A DNA stretch of 64,000 nt from Metallibacterium scheffleri (GCF_002077135.1 NZ_LDOS01000002.1:434001-498000); one strand, 5' to 3'. Shown: positions 47,517 through 57,624, counted from the first letter of the stretch. The notes: generated by a model not told the origin, from the letters alone. Made by a program: numbers and translations.

Positions 47517-48833
47517 ATGATGCGTGCTCTTGAAATTATCGTCGCCCTGCTCATGGTTGCGATCCTTTACCTCGTGGTCGGGGTGGTGATGCCGGACCAC
47601 GGTTCTACCTCGCGCTCGGTCGAGGTCAGCCATGATTTCCGTCAGGTTTACGACATCCTCAGCAACTTCCGGCGCTTTCCCGATTTCGGTGTGCTGCGCG
47701 CCTACGACCCCAATACCCGGTTCACGTTCTCCGGCCCGGCCTATGGCGTGGGCGCCAAAGTGAGCTGGAGCAGCAAGGTCTCCAAGGTCGGTGACGGCAC
47801 ACTGACCATCACCAAGGACCAGCCTGGCGCCAGCCAGGTGTCGACCCAGGGCAGCGCCGAAATCGACTGGGCGCTGACCAATGACTGGGATGGGCACAAC
47901 AAGCGCATCATCGTCGAGCTGGAGCGTTCCGGCAGCAACGATCGCCTGGTCAGGGTGACCATGCGCTACAAGGTCGACTATGGCTGGAATCTGATCGATC
48001 GCTACTCGCGTCTGTACATCCATGGCGAGCCGGCGGCGTTCGTGCAATACACGCTGGGTAACCTGCAGAACGTGCTGGCCTCGATTCCCAATGTTTCCTA
48101 CAACGACCTGCAGCCGCGCATCGTCGAGACCAAGCCACAGGCCGTGTTGTTCGTGTCCACGCGCGCCAAGCGCACGCTGGAGGATGTCTCCAGCGCCACG
48201 CAGAAGGCGCTGACCGAAATCGATGCGGCGATGAAGAAACTGGGCGTGACCCAGGCCGGTCCGCGCATCACCGTGACCACCGATTACGGCGACCAGAACT
48301 ATGCGTTCGATATCGCCGTGCCGATCAGCACCAGCACGCTGACCGTGGCCGGGCAGAGCTACGACCTGACCCAGCCGGGTACGCCGGATGCGGCGGCGGC
48401 CGGCAACACGGCCCAGCCGGGCACCTGGGAGAAGAACGGTGCGCTCGTCGTCGCCGGCAAAGTCTCGGCGCGCATGGCCTTCGGCGGCAAGGCGCTGGAA
48501 GCCGACATGCAGGCCAGCCCGGCCAGCCTGCCGCTGATGCGCCTGAATCTCGAGGCTTATGCGCAGACCCATGGCTACGCATTCGATCCCAACACGCACC
48601 GGTTGTATGACGTGGTCACCAGCGAAGTCGATCCGAACACCGGCATGGGCGGTTACGCGGTTTACCTGCCGCTAACCTGGGGCCCGGATGCGGTGCCGGG
48701 GCAGAGCGCGCAACCAGCCGCTGCCGGCAGCGCGGCGCCAGCGGTCGCGGCCAGTGTTGCGGCAGGAGCCTCGGCGGGTGCTCCCGCCAGCGCGACCAGT
48801 GTGCTGCCGGCGGTCGCGGCGACGGCCGGCTGA
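47517..48833 (+). CDS. Membrane-anchored SRPBCC-domain protein
   Basis: This 438-residue protein has one N-terminal membrane helix (IIVALLMVAILYLVVGVV). A START/SRPBCC ligand-binding domain (about 37-180) follows: EVSHDFRQVYDILSNFRRFPDF is the usual first helix-strand unit. A second ordered region (about 200-390) contains EKNGALVVAGKVSARMAFGG. The C-terminus is an Ala/Ser/Pro tail (about 400-438). The ligand is unknown; lipids are common for the fold. A GGAG site precedes the ATG at 47517. It stands alone between the DesKR-like pair and the ABC operon. Confidence 0.8.
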   Translation: MMRALEIIVALLMVAILYLVVGVVMPDHGSTSRSVEVSHDFRQVYDILSNFRRFPDFGVLRAYDPNTRFTFSGPAYGVGAKVSWSSKVSKVGDGTLTITKDQPGASQVSTQGSAEIDWALTNDWDGHNKRIIVELERSGSNDRLVRVTMRYKVDYGWNLIDRYSRLYIHGEPAAFVQYTLGNLQNVLASIPNVSYNDLQPRIVETKPQAVLFVSTRAKRTLEDVSSATQKALTEIDAAMKKLGVTQAGPRITVTTDYGDQNYAFDIAVPISTSTLTVAGQSYDLTQPGTPDAAAAGNTAQPGTWEKNGALVVAGKVSARMAFGGKALEADMQASPASLPLMRLNLEAYAQTHGYAFDPNTHRLYDVVTSEVDPNTGMGGYAVYLPLTWGPDAVPGQSAQPAAAGSAAPAVAASVAAGASAGAPASATSVLPAVAATAG

Positions 48834-48869
48834 TCGCCGCGGGTTGACCTTCGTCGTGCATCTCCAGGG

Positions 48870-48892
48870 CGCTTCCGTTGCATGCGGAAGCG
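48870..48892 (+). terminator. Hairpin in the SRPBCC-ABC gap
   Basis: CGCTTCCG and CGGAAGCG form a perfect 8-base stem around a 7-base loop, 37 bases after the SRPBCC stop. No T run follows, so termination would be inefficient or Rho-aided. Confidence 0.35.
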
Positions 48893-48926
48893 TCCTGTGC
48901 GTGGCGCGCAGCGCGCGCCTGGCAAC

Positions 48927-49865
48927 ATGATCGAAGCCGAATCCCTACAACGCAGTTTTGGCGCGCGCTGCGCCGTGCAGGGACTGAGCCTGAGCGTGCG
49001 TCCGGGACAGATCCTCGGCTTGCTCGGCCCCAATGGCGCCGGCAAGACCACCACGTTGCGCATGCTTGCGGGCGTGCTCGCGCCGGATGTCGGCCGTGCG
49101 CGCATTGGCGGCCACGACGTGCAGCGTCAGGCACTGGCGGCACGGCGCGTGCTGGGCTATCTGCCCGAGGGTGCGCCGTTGTACGCGGAAATGAGCGTGC
49201 ATGCGCTGCTGATGTTCGTGGCGCGTGTGCGCGGCCTGCGCCGCGCGCACCTGGCACAGCGCTACACGCACGTAGTGCAGGCGCTGGAACTGGAGAACCT
49301 GCTGGGGCAGACCATCGGCACGCTGTCCAAGGGTCAGCGGCGCCGGGTCGGACTGGCGCAAGCCATCCTGCACGATCCGCCGGCGCTGATCCTCGACGAA
49401 CCCACCGACGGTCTGGACCCCAACCAGCAGGCCAGTGTGCGCAAACTGTTGCGCGGTCTGGCACGCGAGCGCGCGATCATCGTTTCCACGCATCTGCTCG
49501 AAGACGTGCCGCAGTTGTGCAATCGCCTCGCGCTGCTGGTACAGGGGCGCCTGTTGACCGACACCACGCCGGCCGAGTTCGTGGCGCGTTCGCGCTATCG
49601 TGGCGCAGTGAGTTTCACCGCGCCGGCCGCCGGCCCGGTACGTGCCGCGCTGGGTCTGTTGCCCGAGGTCGATACGGTCGAGATCGACGCGCTGAGCGGA
49701 CGCGTCACCGTGCTGCCCAAACCCGGGCGTGAACTGTTGCCCAGGGTGCAGGCCCTGCTGGCCAGTTACCAGGTGCAGCCGCGTGAACTGGTGCTGGAAG
49801 GCGGACGCATGGACGACGTGTTCCGCAGCATGACCGAAACCGACGCCGTCGAGTCCTCGCCATGA
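48927..49865 (+). CDS. Gld-type ABC transporter, ATP-binding subunit
   Basis: This 312-residue ATPase resembles GldA. It has Walker A GPNGAGKTTTL near 38-48, the signature LSKGQRRRVGLAQ near 133-145, Walker B ALILDEPTDGLDPNQ near 155-169 and the switch His in STHLLED. A C-terminal extension (about 215-312) is typical of ABC-2 exporters. Its stop overlaps the permease start by 4 bases. With the next three genes it forms a putative exporter whose cargo is unknown. Confidence 0.92.
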   Translation: MIEAESLQRSFGARCAVQGLSLSVRPGQILGLLGPNGAGKTTTLRMLAGVLAPDVGRARIGGHDVQRQALAARRVLGYLPEGAPLYAEMSVHALLMFVARVRGLRRAHLAQRYTHVVQALELENLLGQTIGTLSKGQRRRVGLAQAILHDPPALILDEPTDGLDPNQQASVRKLLRGLARERAIIVSTHLLEDVPQLCNRLALLVQGRLLTDTTPAEFVARSRYRGAVSFTAPAAGPVRAALGLLPEVDTVEIDALSGRVTVLPKPGRELLPRVQALLASYQVQPRELVLEGGRMDDVFRSMTETDAVESSP

Positions 49866-50596
49866 GGGGCCTGCGCGCGGTGCTGGGACGCGAGCTGCAT
49901 GCGTATTGGACCACCCCGGTGGCGTGGCTGTTCCTCATCGCGTTCCTGCTGCTGGCCGGCGTGTGCACTTTTTTCCTGGGTGATTTTTTCCCGCGCGGGC
50001 AAGCCGATCTGACCGCGTTTTTCATCTTCGTGCCGTGGCTGCTGCTGGTGCTGGTGCCCGCGGCGAGCATGCGCCTGTGGGCCGAGGAGCGCCGTGGCGG
50101 CACGTTCGAGTTGTTGCTGACACTGCCGCTGACTCCGCTGGCGGCGATGCTGGGCAAGTTTCTGGCGGCGTGGCTGTTCGTGGCGCTGGCGCTGATGCTG
50201 ACCTTTCCGCTGTGGCTGACGGTGAACTACCTCGGCCATCCGGACAACGGTGCCATCCTGGCGGCCTATCTGGGCAGCATGCTGCTGGGTGGCGCGCTGC
50301 TGGCGGTGGGCGCCTGCCTGTCGGCGGCGACGCGCAACCAGGTCGTGGCCTTCGTGCTCAGCTTGCTGGTGGGGCTGGCCTACATGCTCAGCGGCGCGCC
50401 GCAGGTGCAGGATGCGCTGGCGCCGCAGTTGCCGTCAGGCGTGCTGCAAACGCTGCTTGAGTTCAGCATGCTGGCGCATTTTCAGCATATCGCGCGTGGC
50501 GTGCTGGACCTGGGCGATGTGCTGTTTTTCGTGGTCACCATCGCGGTCTGGCTGGGCGCCGGCGCCCTGCTGCTGAAACACATCGAGGCCGACTGA
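49862..50596 (+). CDS. Gld-type ABC transporter permease
   Basis: This 244-residue ABC-2 permease has six membrane helices. WTTPVAWLFLIAFLLLAG opens it, and WAEERRGGTFELLLTLPLTPLAAMLGKFLAAW near 73-104 is the coupling region typical of GldF-like proteins. HFQHIARGVLDLGDVLFFVVTIAVWLG near 206-232 ends it. It is linked by overlaps to the ATPase upstream and the auxiliary protein downstream (TGATG). Confidence 0.9.
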   Translation: MRGLRAVLGRELHAYWTTPVAWLFLIAFLLLAGVCTFFLGDFFPRGQADLTAFFIFVPWLLLVLVPAASMRLWAEERRGGTFELLLTLPLTPLAAMLGKFLAAWLFVALALMLTFPLWLTVNYLGHPDNGAILAAYLGSMLLGGALLAVGACLSAATRNQVVAFVLSLLVGLAYMLSGAPQVQDALAPQLPSGVLQTLLEFSMLAHFQHIARGVLDLGDVLFFVVTIAVWLGAGALLLKHIEAD

Positions 50597-52410
50597 TGCG
50601 CGTTGTTGCGTCCACGCGCGTCTTGCGCCTCGTGCTCGCGCTGCTGGCGCTGGCGGTGCTGTACGTGGCCGTGGTGCAGATCGGCACGCGTCTGCTGGAC
50701 GGTGTGCAGATCGATCTCACCCAGGATCACATCTACACCCTGGCGCCGGGTACGCGCGACATCGCGCGATCGCCGCGCGAGCCGGTGCAACTGACACTGT
50801 ATTTCTCGCGCCACTCCGCGCGCGATCTGCCGCAACTGCGTGCTTACGCGCAGCGTGTGCAGACGCTGCTGCGTGAGGTCGCGCGCGTTTCGCAGGGGCG
50901 CGTGCGCCTCGCTCTGGTCGACCCACGGCCTTATTCCGCGGCCGAGGATCGCGCGCTGGCCGCCGGCCTCAGCGCGCTGCCGGTGGGGCCGGAGGGGCAG
51001 CGCGTGATTTTCGGCCTGGTCGGCACCAATGCCACCACCGGCATCGCCGATATTCCATTCCTGCAGCCGGACAAGGAAGCGTTTCTCGAATACGACGTGG
51101 CGCGCCTGATCCATGAGCTGGTCACCCCGCAACGGCCTGTGGTCGGCCTGATCAGCGGCCTGCCGGTGGAAGGCGAACCGGCCACCGGCATGGAAGCGCC
51201 GGGGCTGCCGCCGTGGACGGCGTTTCAGCAGCTCGGGCAGTTGTTTCGCGTGCAGCCGCTGGATGGCCGCACGCTGACCGCGATTCCCGCCGATGTGCGC
51301 GTGCTGCTGCTGGTGCAGCCGGACATGCTCGGTGCCGGCGCGGTGCAGGCGATCCGCGCATTCCTGCTGCGCGGGGGGCACCTGGCTCTGTTCATCGATC
51401 CAGATCCGGAAACCCTGCCGCCGGCGCAGGCCGTGGCCAGCGCGCAGGCCAGCTGGCACGCATTGCGGCCCCTGTTTGCGGAATGGGGCGTGAGTTTCGA
51501 TCCGGATCGCGTGGTGCTCGATCCGACCCTGGCGCGCAGCGTGTCGCCGCAAGCTGGCGCGGCGCCGGAACCCGATCCCGCGGTGCTCGGGCTGGGCCGC
51601 GCCGAGCTCAGCCACGACGACGTGATCACCGCCGGCCTGCGCAGCATCAATGTGTCGACCATCGGCAGCTTCGAGCAAACCGAACATGCGCGGCTGCGCC
51701 TGGTGCCGCTGCTGCAATCCAGTGGTGATGCCGGCAATGTCTCGGTGCAGCGCGTGCTGGACACGCCCGATCCGCAGGCGCTGCTGGACAATCTGCGCCC
51801 GGCGCGCGGCCGCTACGTGCTGGCCGCGCGCCTGACCGGTGCGCTGGCGCCGGGTGCGCAGCAGGCCGATATCGTGCTGGTCGCCGACACTGACCTGCTC
51901 AGCGACCGCTTGTGGGTACAGCTGCTGCCGTTCTTCGGCCAGACGCTGACCAGTCCGTTTGCCAACAATGGTGACTTTTTCCTCAACGTGATCGACAACC
52001 TCAGCGGTTCCAGCGCGCTGATCTCGATCCGCGGCCGCGCCGTGGCGGCACGCCCGTTCACGCGCCTGCGTGCGCTGCGCGCCGAGGCCGAGCAGGCATT
52101 CCGCGAACGCCGGCTGGCGCTGCAGCAGCAACTCGATGCCGCCGAGCAGCGTCTGCTGGAGATCGAGCAGGTGCGCAGTGCGGGTGGAACCAGCGACAGG
52201 CTGCACGAGGCCGAGTACCACGCCGCCAGTGAAAAGCGGCGCGACATCCGCAACGAATTGCGGCGCATCGAACGCCATCTCGATACGCGCATCCTGAGTT
52301 TGCAGTGGCGTATCGAGACGCTGGATATTTTCCTGCTGCCGGCGCTGATCGCCGTGTTCGGTCTGCTGTTGATGGCGTGGCGGCGCTGGCGCGGGAGCGC
52401 GGCGCCATGA
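50596..52410 (+). CDS. GldG-like ABC transporter auxiliary protein
   Basis: This 604-residue protein has an N-terminal membrane helix (about 10-30), a large extracytoplasmic region and a C-terminal helix (about 577-597). The early part has DLTQDHIYTLAPGTRDIAR, the usual opening of GldG proteins, then PVQLTLYFS, VGLISGLPVEG and HLALFIDPDPETL. A coiled coil spans about 490-560. In gliding bacteria GldAFG form one complex; in non-gliding proteobacteria the same set occurs without known function. Confidence 0.9.
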   Translation: MRVVASTRVLRLVLALLALAVLYVAVVQIGTRLLDGVQIDLTQDHIYTLAPGTRDIARSPREPVQLTLYFSRHSARDLPQLRAYAQRVQTLLREVARVSQGRVRLALVDPRPYSAAEDRALAAGLSALPVGPEGQRVIFGLVGTNATTGIADIPFLQPDKEAFLEYDVARLIHELVTPQRPVVGLISGLPVEGEPATGMEAPGLPPWTAFQQLGQLFRVQPLDGRTLTAIPADVRVLLLVQPDMLGAGAVQAIRAFLLRGGHLALFIDPDPETLPPAQAVASAQASWHALRPLFAEWGVSFDPDRVVLDPTLARSVSPQAGAAPEPDPAVLGLGRAELSHDDVITAGLRSINVSTIGSFEQTEHARLRLVPLLQSSGDAGNVSVQRVLDTPDPQALLDNLRPARGRYVLAARLTGALAPGAQQADIVLVADTDLLSDRLWVQLLPFFGQTLTSPFANNGDFFLNVIDNLSGSSALISIRGRAVAARPFTRLRALRAEAEQAFRERRLALQQQLDAAEQRLLEIEQVRSAGGTSDRLHEAEYHAASEKRRDIRNELRRIERHLDTRILSLQWRIETLDIFLLPALIAVFGLLLMAWRRWRGSAAP

Positions 52411-53519
52411 GCTGGCGCGCGCTGGGTGTGCTGTTCGCGGTGGCGCTGTTGGCGCTGCTGCTGGATGCATTCGGCCCCGGTCGCCATGCTCCGCCGCCTT
52501 CTGCCGGTGTCGCCGGACAATTGTTGCTGCCGCAGATGGCCAGCGACAACGCACGCGTGACCCGCATCGAAGTGCAACCGGCGCACGCTCCCGGCGTGAG
52601 CCTGTTGCGCGGCACACGCGGCTGGTGGGTGCAGCAGCTCGGCGCGCCGGCCGATGCCGAGCTGGTGCAGACCTGGCTGACACGGCTGGCGCGTGCGCGC
52701 ATCCTTGCGGCCAAGACGCGCCTGCCCTCGCGCTATGCATTGCTCGACGTGGCCGATCCCGGCCAGCCGGGCGCGGGTCTGGCATTGCAACTGTCCGGAT
52801 CGCTGGCTTGGCCACAGGTATTGATCGGCCGCTACGACGCGCGCCAGCAGGGCACCTTCGTGCGCCTGCGCGGGCACCGGCAAAGCCTGCTGGTCGCGGG
52901 TGATCTCGCGCCGCCGAGCCGTGCGGTGGACTGGATGCAGCATCCGCTGCTGTCCCTGCCTGCCAGCGCGGTCTTGCAGATCGACCTGATCAGCCCGCGC
53001 GGCGCGCGTTTCCTGCTTGATCGCAGCCTCGACGGCGCGCCGCGCGTGGTGACGGCACCGCGCGGCCTGCGCCAGCCGCTGGCACGCGGCGCGTTGCTGC
53101 TGGGCATTTTCGACGGCCTGGATTACAGCGGCGTGTATGCGCGCGTCGCCACGCCGCCGCAGGCCTTGCGACTGCGCGCGCTGCTCAGCGACGGCAGCCT
53201 GCTGACGTTGAGTGCGTGGCGCGGCCGCGATGGTCATGCGCTGGGCAATCTCTCGATCCAGGCGCCGGTCGGTGGCCTGCCGCCCGAGGCTGCGGCAGGT
53301 TTGGCGCGCACCGCGGCGCGCGTACAGGCGCACACCTGGCAACTGGTGCCAGGCATCTGGTCGCTGTTGCGCGACGCACTGGATGCCAAAGACACGCGGC
53401 CGCGAACCGCGCCGCCGCTCACCATGCCGCCCGCGGCATCGGGCCGGGCGTCCGTGCAGGCGGCATTGCGACCACCACCCACAGCGGCTGCGTGGGCAGC
53501 CTTGCGAGGCGCACCATGA
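52407..53519 (+). CDS. DUF4340 domain protein, partner of the Gld-type transporter
   Basis: This 370-residue protein has an N-terminal membrane helix (about 6-23) and a periplasmic DUF4340 region. Repeated units of the form ITRIEV...GWWVQQL...DAELVQTWLTRLARARI lie near 45-105. DUF4340 proteins regularly follow GldG-like genes. The ATG at 52407 overlaps the gldG-like stop (ATGA). The C-terminal 50 residues are Pro/Ala-rich. Confidence 0.85.
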   Translation: MSWRALGVLFAVALLALLLDAFGPGRHAPPPSAGVAGQLLLPQMASDNARVTRIEVQPAHAPGVSLLRGTRGWWVQQLGAPADAELVQTWLTRLARARILAAKTRLPSRYALLDVADPGQPGAGLALQLSGSLAWPQVLIGRYDARQQGTFVRLRGHRQSLLVAGDLAPPSRAVDWMQHPLLSLPASAVLQIDLISPRGARFLLDRSLDGAPRVVTAPRGLRQPLARGALLLGIFDGLDYSGVYARVATPPQALRLRALLSDGSLLTLSAWRGRDGHALGNLSIQAPVGGLPPEAAAGLARTAARVQAHTWQLVPGIWSLLRDALDAKDTRPRTAPPLTMPPAASGRASVQAALRPPPTAAAWAALRGAP

Positions 53520-53917
53520 ACGCAGCATCGCATCCATCTGGCGCGGCGCACAGCCGCTTCGAGGCCTGGGCCGTGGCGGTTTTCGGCGCCAGCGCGGTGG
53601 CACTTGGTGCGCTTGGCGCGCACGCGCTGCAGGGGCGTTTGTCGGCGCCGTTGCTGGCGGTGTGGCATATCGCGGTGGAGTACCAGTTCTGGCACGCGCT
53701 GGCGCTCGCGCTGGTGGTGCTGGCGGTGCCCGCCGGCCGTGCGCGGCAAGTGGCGCGCAACGCGCTGATGCTGGGCATGCTGTTGTTTTGCGGCAGCCTG
53801 TATGCGCTGGCGCTGGGTGCGCCACGCTGGATCGGGCTGATCACGCCGTTCGGTGGCGTGGCCCTGATCCTTGGCTGGTTGGCGCTCGGTGCAGCGTGTC
53901 TGCGCCGTCCAGGCTGA
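53516..53917 (+). CDS. DUF423 membrane protein (YgdD-like)
   Basis: This 133-residue protein has four membrane helices and the DUF423 features GALGAHALQGRL near 31-42, EYQFWHALALALV near 54-66 and LFCGSLYALAL near 90-100. Function is unknown. The start overlaps the stop of the DUF4340 gene (ATGA), making it the fifth gene of the transporter operon. Confidence 0.88.
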   Translation: MNAASHPSGAAHSRFEAWAVAVFGASAVALGALGAHALQGRLSAPLLAVWHIAVEYQFWHALALALVVLAVPAGRARQVARNALMLGMLLFCGSLYALALGAPRWIGLITPFGGVALILGWLALGAACLRRPG

Positions 53918-54025
53918 ACATGCTGCCTCGCGCCTGCACCTGCGCCAGCCCCGGTTGAGCGTGGCGTGCACAGCAGCGACAATTCACGCGCTGCGCCGCA
54001 CACGGCGCACACCGGGGACATCGAC

Positions 54026-54676
54026 ATGACGACGCGCACGCCGCGTGGCTTTGATCTGGCACTCGCGCACGCGCATCTGCGTCGCAGCGACGCGCGCCTG
54101 GCGCGCTGGATGCACCGCATCGGGCCGCTCGAGTTCGATTTCAACGCGCGCTTCCATACCGTGGATGCGCTGGCGCGCTCGGTCCTGCACCAGCAGTTGT
54201 CCGGCAAGGCCGCAGCGACGATCACCGCGCGCGTGGTCGCGCTGATGCCGCGCGCGCAGATCAGCGCGGCGGGGCTGCAGGCACTGCCGGATGCCGCGCT
54301 GCGCGGCGCCGGAGTGTCCGGCAACAAACTGGCGGCGCTGCGTGATCTGGGTGCGCGTGCGCAGGCCGGCGCGATTCCCGGCGCGGCCGCACTGGAACGC
54401 ATGAGCGATGCGGACATCATCGCCGCGTTGACGCCGGTGCGCGGCATCGGCCGCTGGACCGTGGAGATGCTGCTGATGTTCCGCCTCGGGCGTCCGGATG
54501 TGCTGCCGCTGGATGATCTGGGCGTGCGTCAGGGTGCGGCGCTGGTCGATGAACTCGAGATGGCGCCCAATGCGCGCGCGCTGGCCGCGCGCGGGGCCTG
54601 CTGGGCGCCGTACCGCAGCCTGGCCGGTTTTTATCTGTGGCGCGTGGTCGAGCACGCACGCCGCGATCACGCGTGA
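54026..54676 (+). CDS. DNA-3-methyladenine glycosylase II (AlkA-like)
   Basis: This 216-residue base-excision enzyme has the HhH-GPD fold. VLHQQLSGKAAATITARV lies near 55-72, GVSGNKLAALRDLG near 94-107, the hairpin PVRGIGRWTVEMLLMF near 136-151 and the catalytic Asp in LPLDDLGV near 159-166. It removes alkylated bases. The ATG at 54026 follows GGGGACATCGAC, and an ATG 60 bases earlier gives an unlike N-terminus. The TPR-sulfotransferase gene follows after 7 bases. Confidence 0.92.
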   Translation: MTTRTPRGFDLALAHAHLRRSDARLARWMHRIGPLEFDFNARFHTVDALARSVLHQQLSGKAAATITARVVALMPRAQISAAGLQALPDAALRGAGVSGNKLAALRDLGARAQAGAIPGAAALERMSDADIIAALTPVRGIGRWTVEMLLMFRLGRPDVLPLDDLGVRQGAALVDELEMAPNARALAARGACWAPYRSLAGFYLWRVVEHARRDHA

Positions 54677-54683
54677 TGGCGTG

Positions 54684-56297
54684 ATGGATAGTGACGCGCT
54701 GCTGGCGAGGTTTCGCGGCGACAACCAGCGCCTGGGTACGGGTGCTGCCTATGACAATCTGCTGCGCGCACTGCTTGCCGCCACGCCCGGCGCGAACGAC
54801 TGGACGGTGCTGGTGCAGGGCTTGCTGCAGCAACTGGCCGCGGGTGCCGGCATCGCGCTGGCCGAACAGGGCTTGCAGCGCCACCCCGGGCAGCTCGAAC
54901 TGCGTTATCTGCTGGGCAATGGTCTGCGTTTGGTGGGTGAGCGTCACGCCGCCGAGCGCGAGCTGCGCGCGGTGCTGGCGGTGCAGCCGACGCATGCCGG
55001 CGCGGCGGCTTCGCTGGCGCATTTGCTGCGTGGTGAGGGTCGTTTGCAGGCGGCGGCACAACTGGCGCTGGATTCGCTGCCGGCCTTGCCGAGCCCCGCG
55101 CAACTGCGCGAGGCGCTGGCATTCGTGCGCGAATGCGATGACGCGCGCGGCGCGCTGGAGCTGGCCCAGCGCATGCTCAGGCAGACGCCCGAGGATGGCA
55201 AGGTGCACGCCGCCGCTGGCGAGCTGGCGCTGGAACTGGGCCGTTTCGAGCAGGCGCGCGTGCACCTGCGCCGCGCGCTGGCGCTGCAGCCGCACTATGC
55301 CCCGGGCTGGCTGCGCCTGGCCGCAGCACACCGCTTCCGGCAGCGCGACGAGGCCGACGCGCGCCTGATCGAGCAGACCGCCTGCGGATCCGATCCGTCC
55401 AGCGAGGTCGGCATCGCCGCGCGCTTCGCCTGGGCCAAGGTGCTGGCTGATGTCGATGCGTTCGATCAGGCCGCGTCGCAACTGCGTGCCGCCAACGCAG
55501 CCATGCGCCCGCGCGTGGAGTGGTCGGCGCGCGGCTTCGATGCCTACGTGCAGCGCCAGATCGATCAGCCCGCGCCGGAGGTGCAGGCGCAGCGGCTCGG
55601 CTTCACTCCGGTGCTGATCGTCGGCTTGCCGCGCACCGGCACCACGCTCGTCGCCCACTTGCTGGCGCGGCATCCCGAGGTGCGTAATCGTGGCGAGCTG
55701 AACTGGCTGGCGCAGTTGGCCTTGCAGGTGGAAACAGGCGGCCGCCAGGCCATGCAGATGCGCGAGTCCACGACGCTGTACGCGGCGCAATTGCGCCGCG
55801 ACGATGCGCCGGCGCGCGTGATCGTGGACAAGAACCCGCTCAACTTCCGCCATCTCGGCATGGCCGCGGCGCTGCTGCCCGGACTGCGCGTGATCCATTG
55901 TCAGCGTGCCGCGCGCGCCACGGCGTTGTCGATCTACCGGCAGATGTTCGCGCACATGGACAACGGCTACGCCTATGATTTTGCCGACATCGCCGCGTTC
56001 GCGCGCGGCGAGGCGCGGTTGATGCGGCACTGGCGCGCGACGCTGCCGGTGCCGTTCTACGCGCTGGATTACGCACGTCTGGTCAGCGACACCGAGGTCG
56101 TGCTGGCCGAGCTGCATGCGTTTCTCGACCTGCCCGAAGCCGATGTCGGCACGGTGCCGGCGGTGCCTGCGTCGATCCGCACCGCCAGTGTCTGGCAGGC
56201 GCGGCAGAAGGTGCACCGCGATGCGCTGGAGGCGTGGCAGCGCTGGGTGCCGCATCTGCCCGAGTTGCTGGATACGATTCCAGAGTCCTGGACATGA
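54684..56297 (+). CDS. TPR-repeat sulfotransferase family protein
   Basis: This 537-residue protein has an N-terminal solenoid of TPR-like helices (about 30-260, for example [24 protein letters not shown]). The C-terminal sulfotransferase domain starts with the PAPS-binding P-loop [19 protein letters not shown] near 312-330. [20 protein letters not shown] and [15 protein letters not shown] follow with the 3'-phosphate contacts. It probably sulfates a protein or glycan, target unknown. There is no signal peptide. It lies between alkA-like and miaA genes. Confidence 0.88.
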   Translation: MDSDALLARFRGDNQRLGTGAAYDNLLRALLAATPGANDWTVLVQGLLQQLAAGAGIALAEQGLQRHPGQLELRYLLGNGLRLVGERHAAERELRAVLAVQPTHAGAAASLAHLLRGEGRLQAAAQLALDSLPALPSPAQLREALAFVRECDDARGALELAQRMLRQTPEDGKVHAAAGELALELGRFEQARVHLRRALALQPHYAPGWLRLAAAHRFRQRDEADARLIEQTACGSDPSSEVGIAARFAWAKVLADVDAFDQAASQLRAANAAMRPRVEWSARGFDAYVQRQIDQPAPEVQAQRLGFTPVLIVGLPRTGTTLVAHLLARHPEVRNRGELNWLAQLALQVETGGRQAMQMRESTTLYAAQLRRDDAPARVIVDKNPLNFRHLGMAAALLPGLRVIHCQRAARATALSIYRQMFAHMDNGYAYDFADIAAFARGEARLMRHWRATLPVPFYALDYARLVSDTEVVLAELHAFLDLPEADVGTVPAVPASIRTASVWQARQKVHRDALEAWQRWVPHLPELLDTIPESWT

Positions 56298-56307
56298 GCG
56301 GCGGCCC

Positions 56308-57285
56308 GTGAGCGAGGACCGCACTGCGCTGCCGCCGGCGATTTTCCTGATGGGCCCCACCGCCAGCGGCAAGACCGCGTTGGCCTGCGCGCTGGCCGAT
56401 GCATTTCCGCTGGCGCTGATCAGCGTCGATTCGGCGCTGGTCTATCGCGGCATGGATATCGGTACGGCCAAGCCCGACGCGGCCACGCGGGCGCGCTATC
56501 CGCATGCATTGCTGGATCTGCGTGATCCGGCGCAGCCTTACTCGGCCGCCGAGTTCCGCGTCGATGCGCTGCAGGCGATGCGGGCCGCGCACGCGGCCGG
56601 CCGCGTGCCGCTGCTGGTCGGCGGCAGTGGTCTGTACTTTCGCGCGCTGGAGCACGGCCTGTCGCTGCTGCCTGCGGCGGATCCCGTGTTGCGCACGCAG
56701 TTGGCCGCCGCCGCGGCCGCGCAGGGCTGGCCAGCGCTGCACGCGCGCCTCGCCGCGCTGGACGCGCCCGCCGCGCAACGCATCCGGCCGAACGATGCGC
56801 AGCGCATCCAGCGTGCGCTGGAAGTGATCACGCAAAGCGGCCAGACGCTCAGCGCATTGCAGGAGCGCGGCGGTGAAGTGTTGCCGTGGCGTGTGTTGAA
56901 GCTGGCGCTGCTGCCGCAGGACCGCGCTGCGCTGCGCCAGCGCATCGCCGAGCGTTTCGACGCGATGCTGGACGCCGGTTTTCTCGATGAAGTGCGACGC
57001 CTGCGCGCGCGCGGCGACCTGCACGCCGGGTTGCCTGCCTTGCGCGCGGTGGGGTATCGGCAGGCCTGGGTGCATCTGGAGCAAGCGACTGATTTCGCGG
57101 AGTTCCGCATGCACGCCATCCACGCCAGCCGGCAATTGGCCAAGCGCCAGCTCACCTGGTTGCGCGCCGAGGCCGGTATCCAGGTACTGGAGCCGTTCGC
57201 TGCCGATCGGGTCACGCGTGCCGTGGCGCTGGTGCGTGATTTTATCGTCGCTGCGGATCGCGGCTGCGCCACGGGCTTGCGTTAA
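56308..57285 (+). CDS. miaA: tRNA dimethylallyltransferase
   Basis: This 325-residue enzyme adds an isopentenyl group to A37 of tRNAs reading UNN codons. It has the P-loop [11 protein letters not shown] near 13-23, [19 protein letters not shown] near 40-58, [15 protein letters not shown] near 107-121 and [13 protein letters not shown] near 252-264. The start is a GTG at 56308, 10 bases after the previous stop. miaA-hfq-hflX-hflKC-purA is the standard gammaproteobacterial cluster. Confidence 0.96.
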   Translation: MSEDRTALPPAIFLMGPTASGKTALACALADAFPLALISVDSALVYRGMDIGTAKPDAATRARYPHALLDLRDPAQPYSAAEFRVDALQAMRAAHAAGRVPLLVGGSGLYFRALEHGLSLLPAADPVLRTQLAAAAAAQGWPALHARLAALDAPAAQRIRPNDAQRIQRALEVITQSGQTLSALQERGGEVLPWRVLKLALLPQDRAALRQRIAERFDAMLDAGFLDEVRRLRARGDLHAGLPALRAVGYRQAWVHLEQATDFAEFRMHAIHASRQLAKRQLTWLRAEAGIQVLEPFAADRVTRAVALVRDFIVAADRGCATGLR

Positions 57286-57360
57286 ACTTGTGGCGTTGGG
57301 TCGGGACCGTCGCCGGTGCGACGTGCTCTTTTGGCCGACCCGCTTGCGAGGGGTAGTCAA

Positions 57361-57624
57361 ATGTCGAAAGGACAATCGCTGCAGGATCCATTCTTGAACG
57401 TATTGCGCCGTGAGCGCATTCCGGTCTCGGTGTACCTGGTCAACGGCATCAAGTTGCAGGGCACCATCGAATCGTTCGACCAGTTCGTGGTGCTGTTGCG
57501 CAACCAGGTCAGCCAGATGGTCTACAAGCATGCCATTTCCACCGTGGTGCCGTCGCGCGCGGTGCGCGTGGGCAACGAAGACGACGCCGAGAACGCGTCC
57601 GAAGCACAGGAAGATAAAACCTGA
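57361..57624 (+). CDS. hfq: RNA chaperone Hfq
   Basis: This 87-residue protein forms the hexamer that pairs small RNAs with mRNAs. It has [21 protein letters not shown] (Sm1), [10 protein letters not shown], and [12 protein letters not shown] (Sm2), with the usual proximal-face residues. The C-terminal tail is short and acidic ([12 protein letters not shown]). A GAGGGG ribosome-binding site precedes the ATG. The last bases overlap the proposed hflX start. Confidence 0.98.
   Translation: MSKGQSLQDPFLNVLRRERIPVSVYLVNGIKLQGTIESFDQFVVLLRNQVSQMVYKHAISTVVPSRAVRVGNEDDAENASEAQEDKT

Noticed and set aside
50482-52815. A 777-codon minus-strand frame opposite the GldG-like gene
   Set aside because: Arg/Gln-rich antisense translation without motif or ribosome-binding site.
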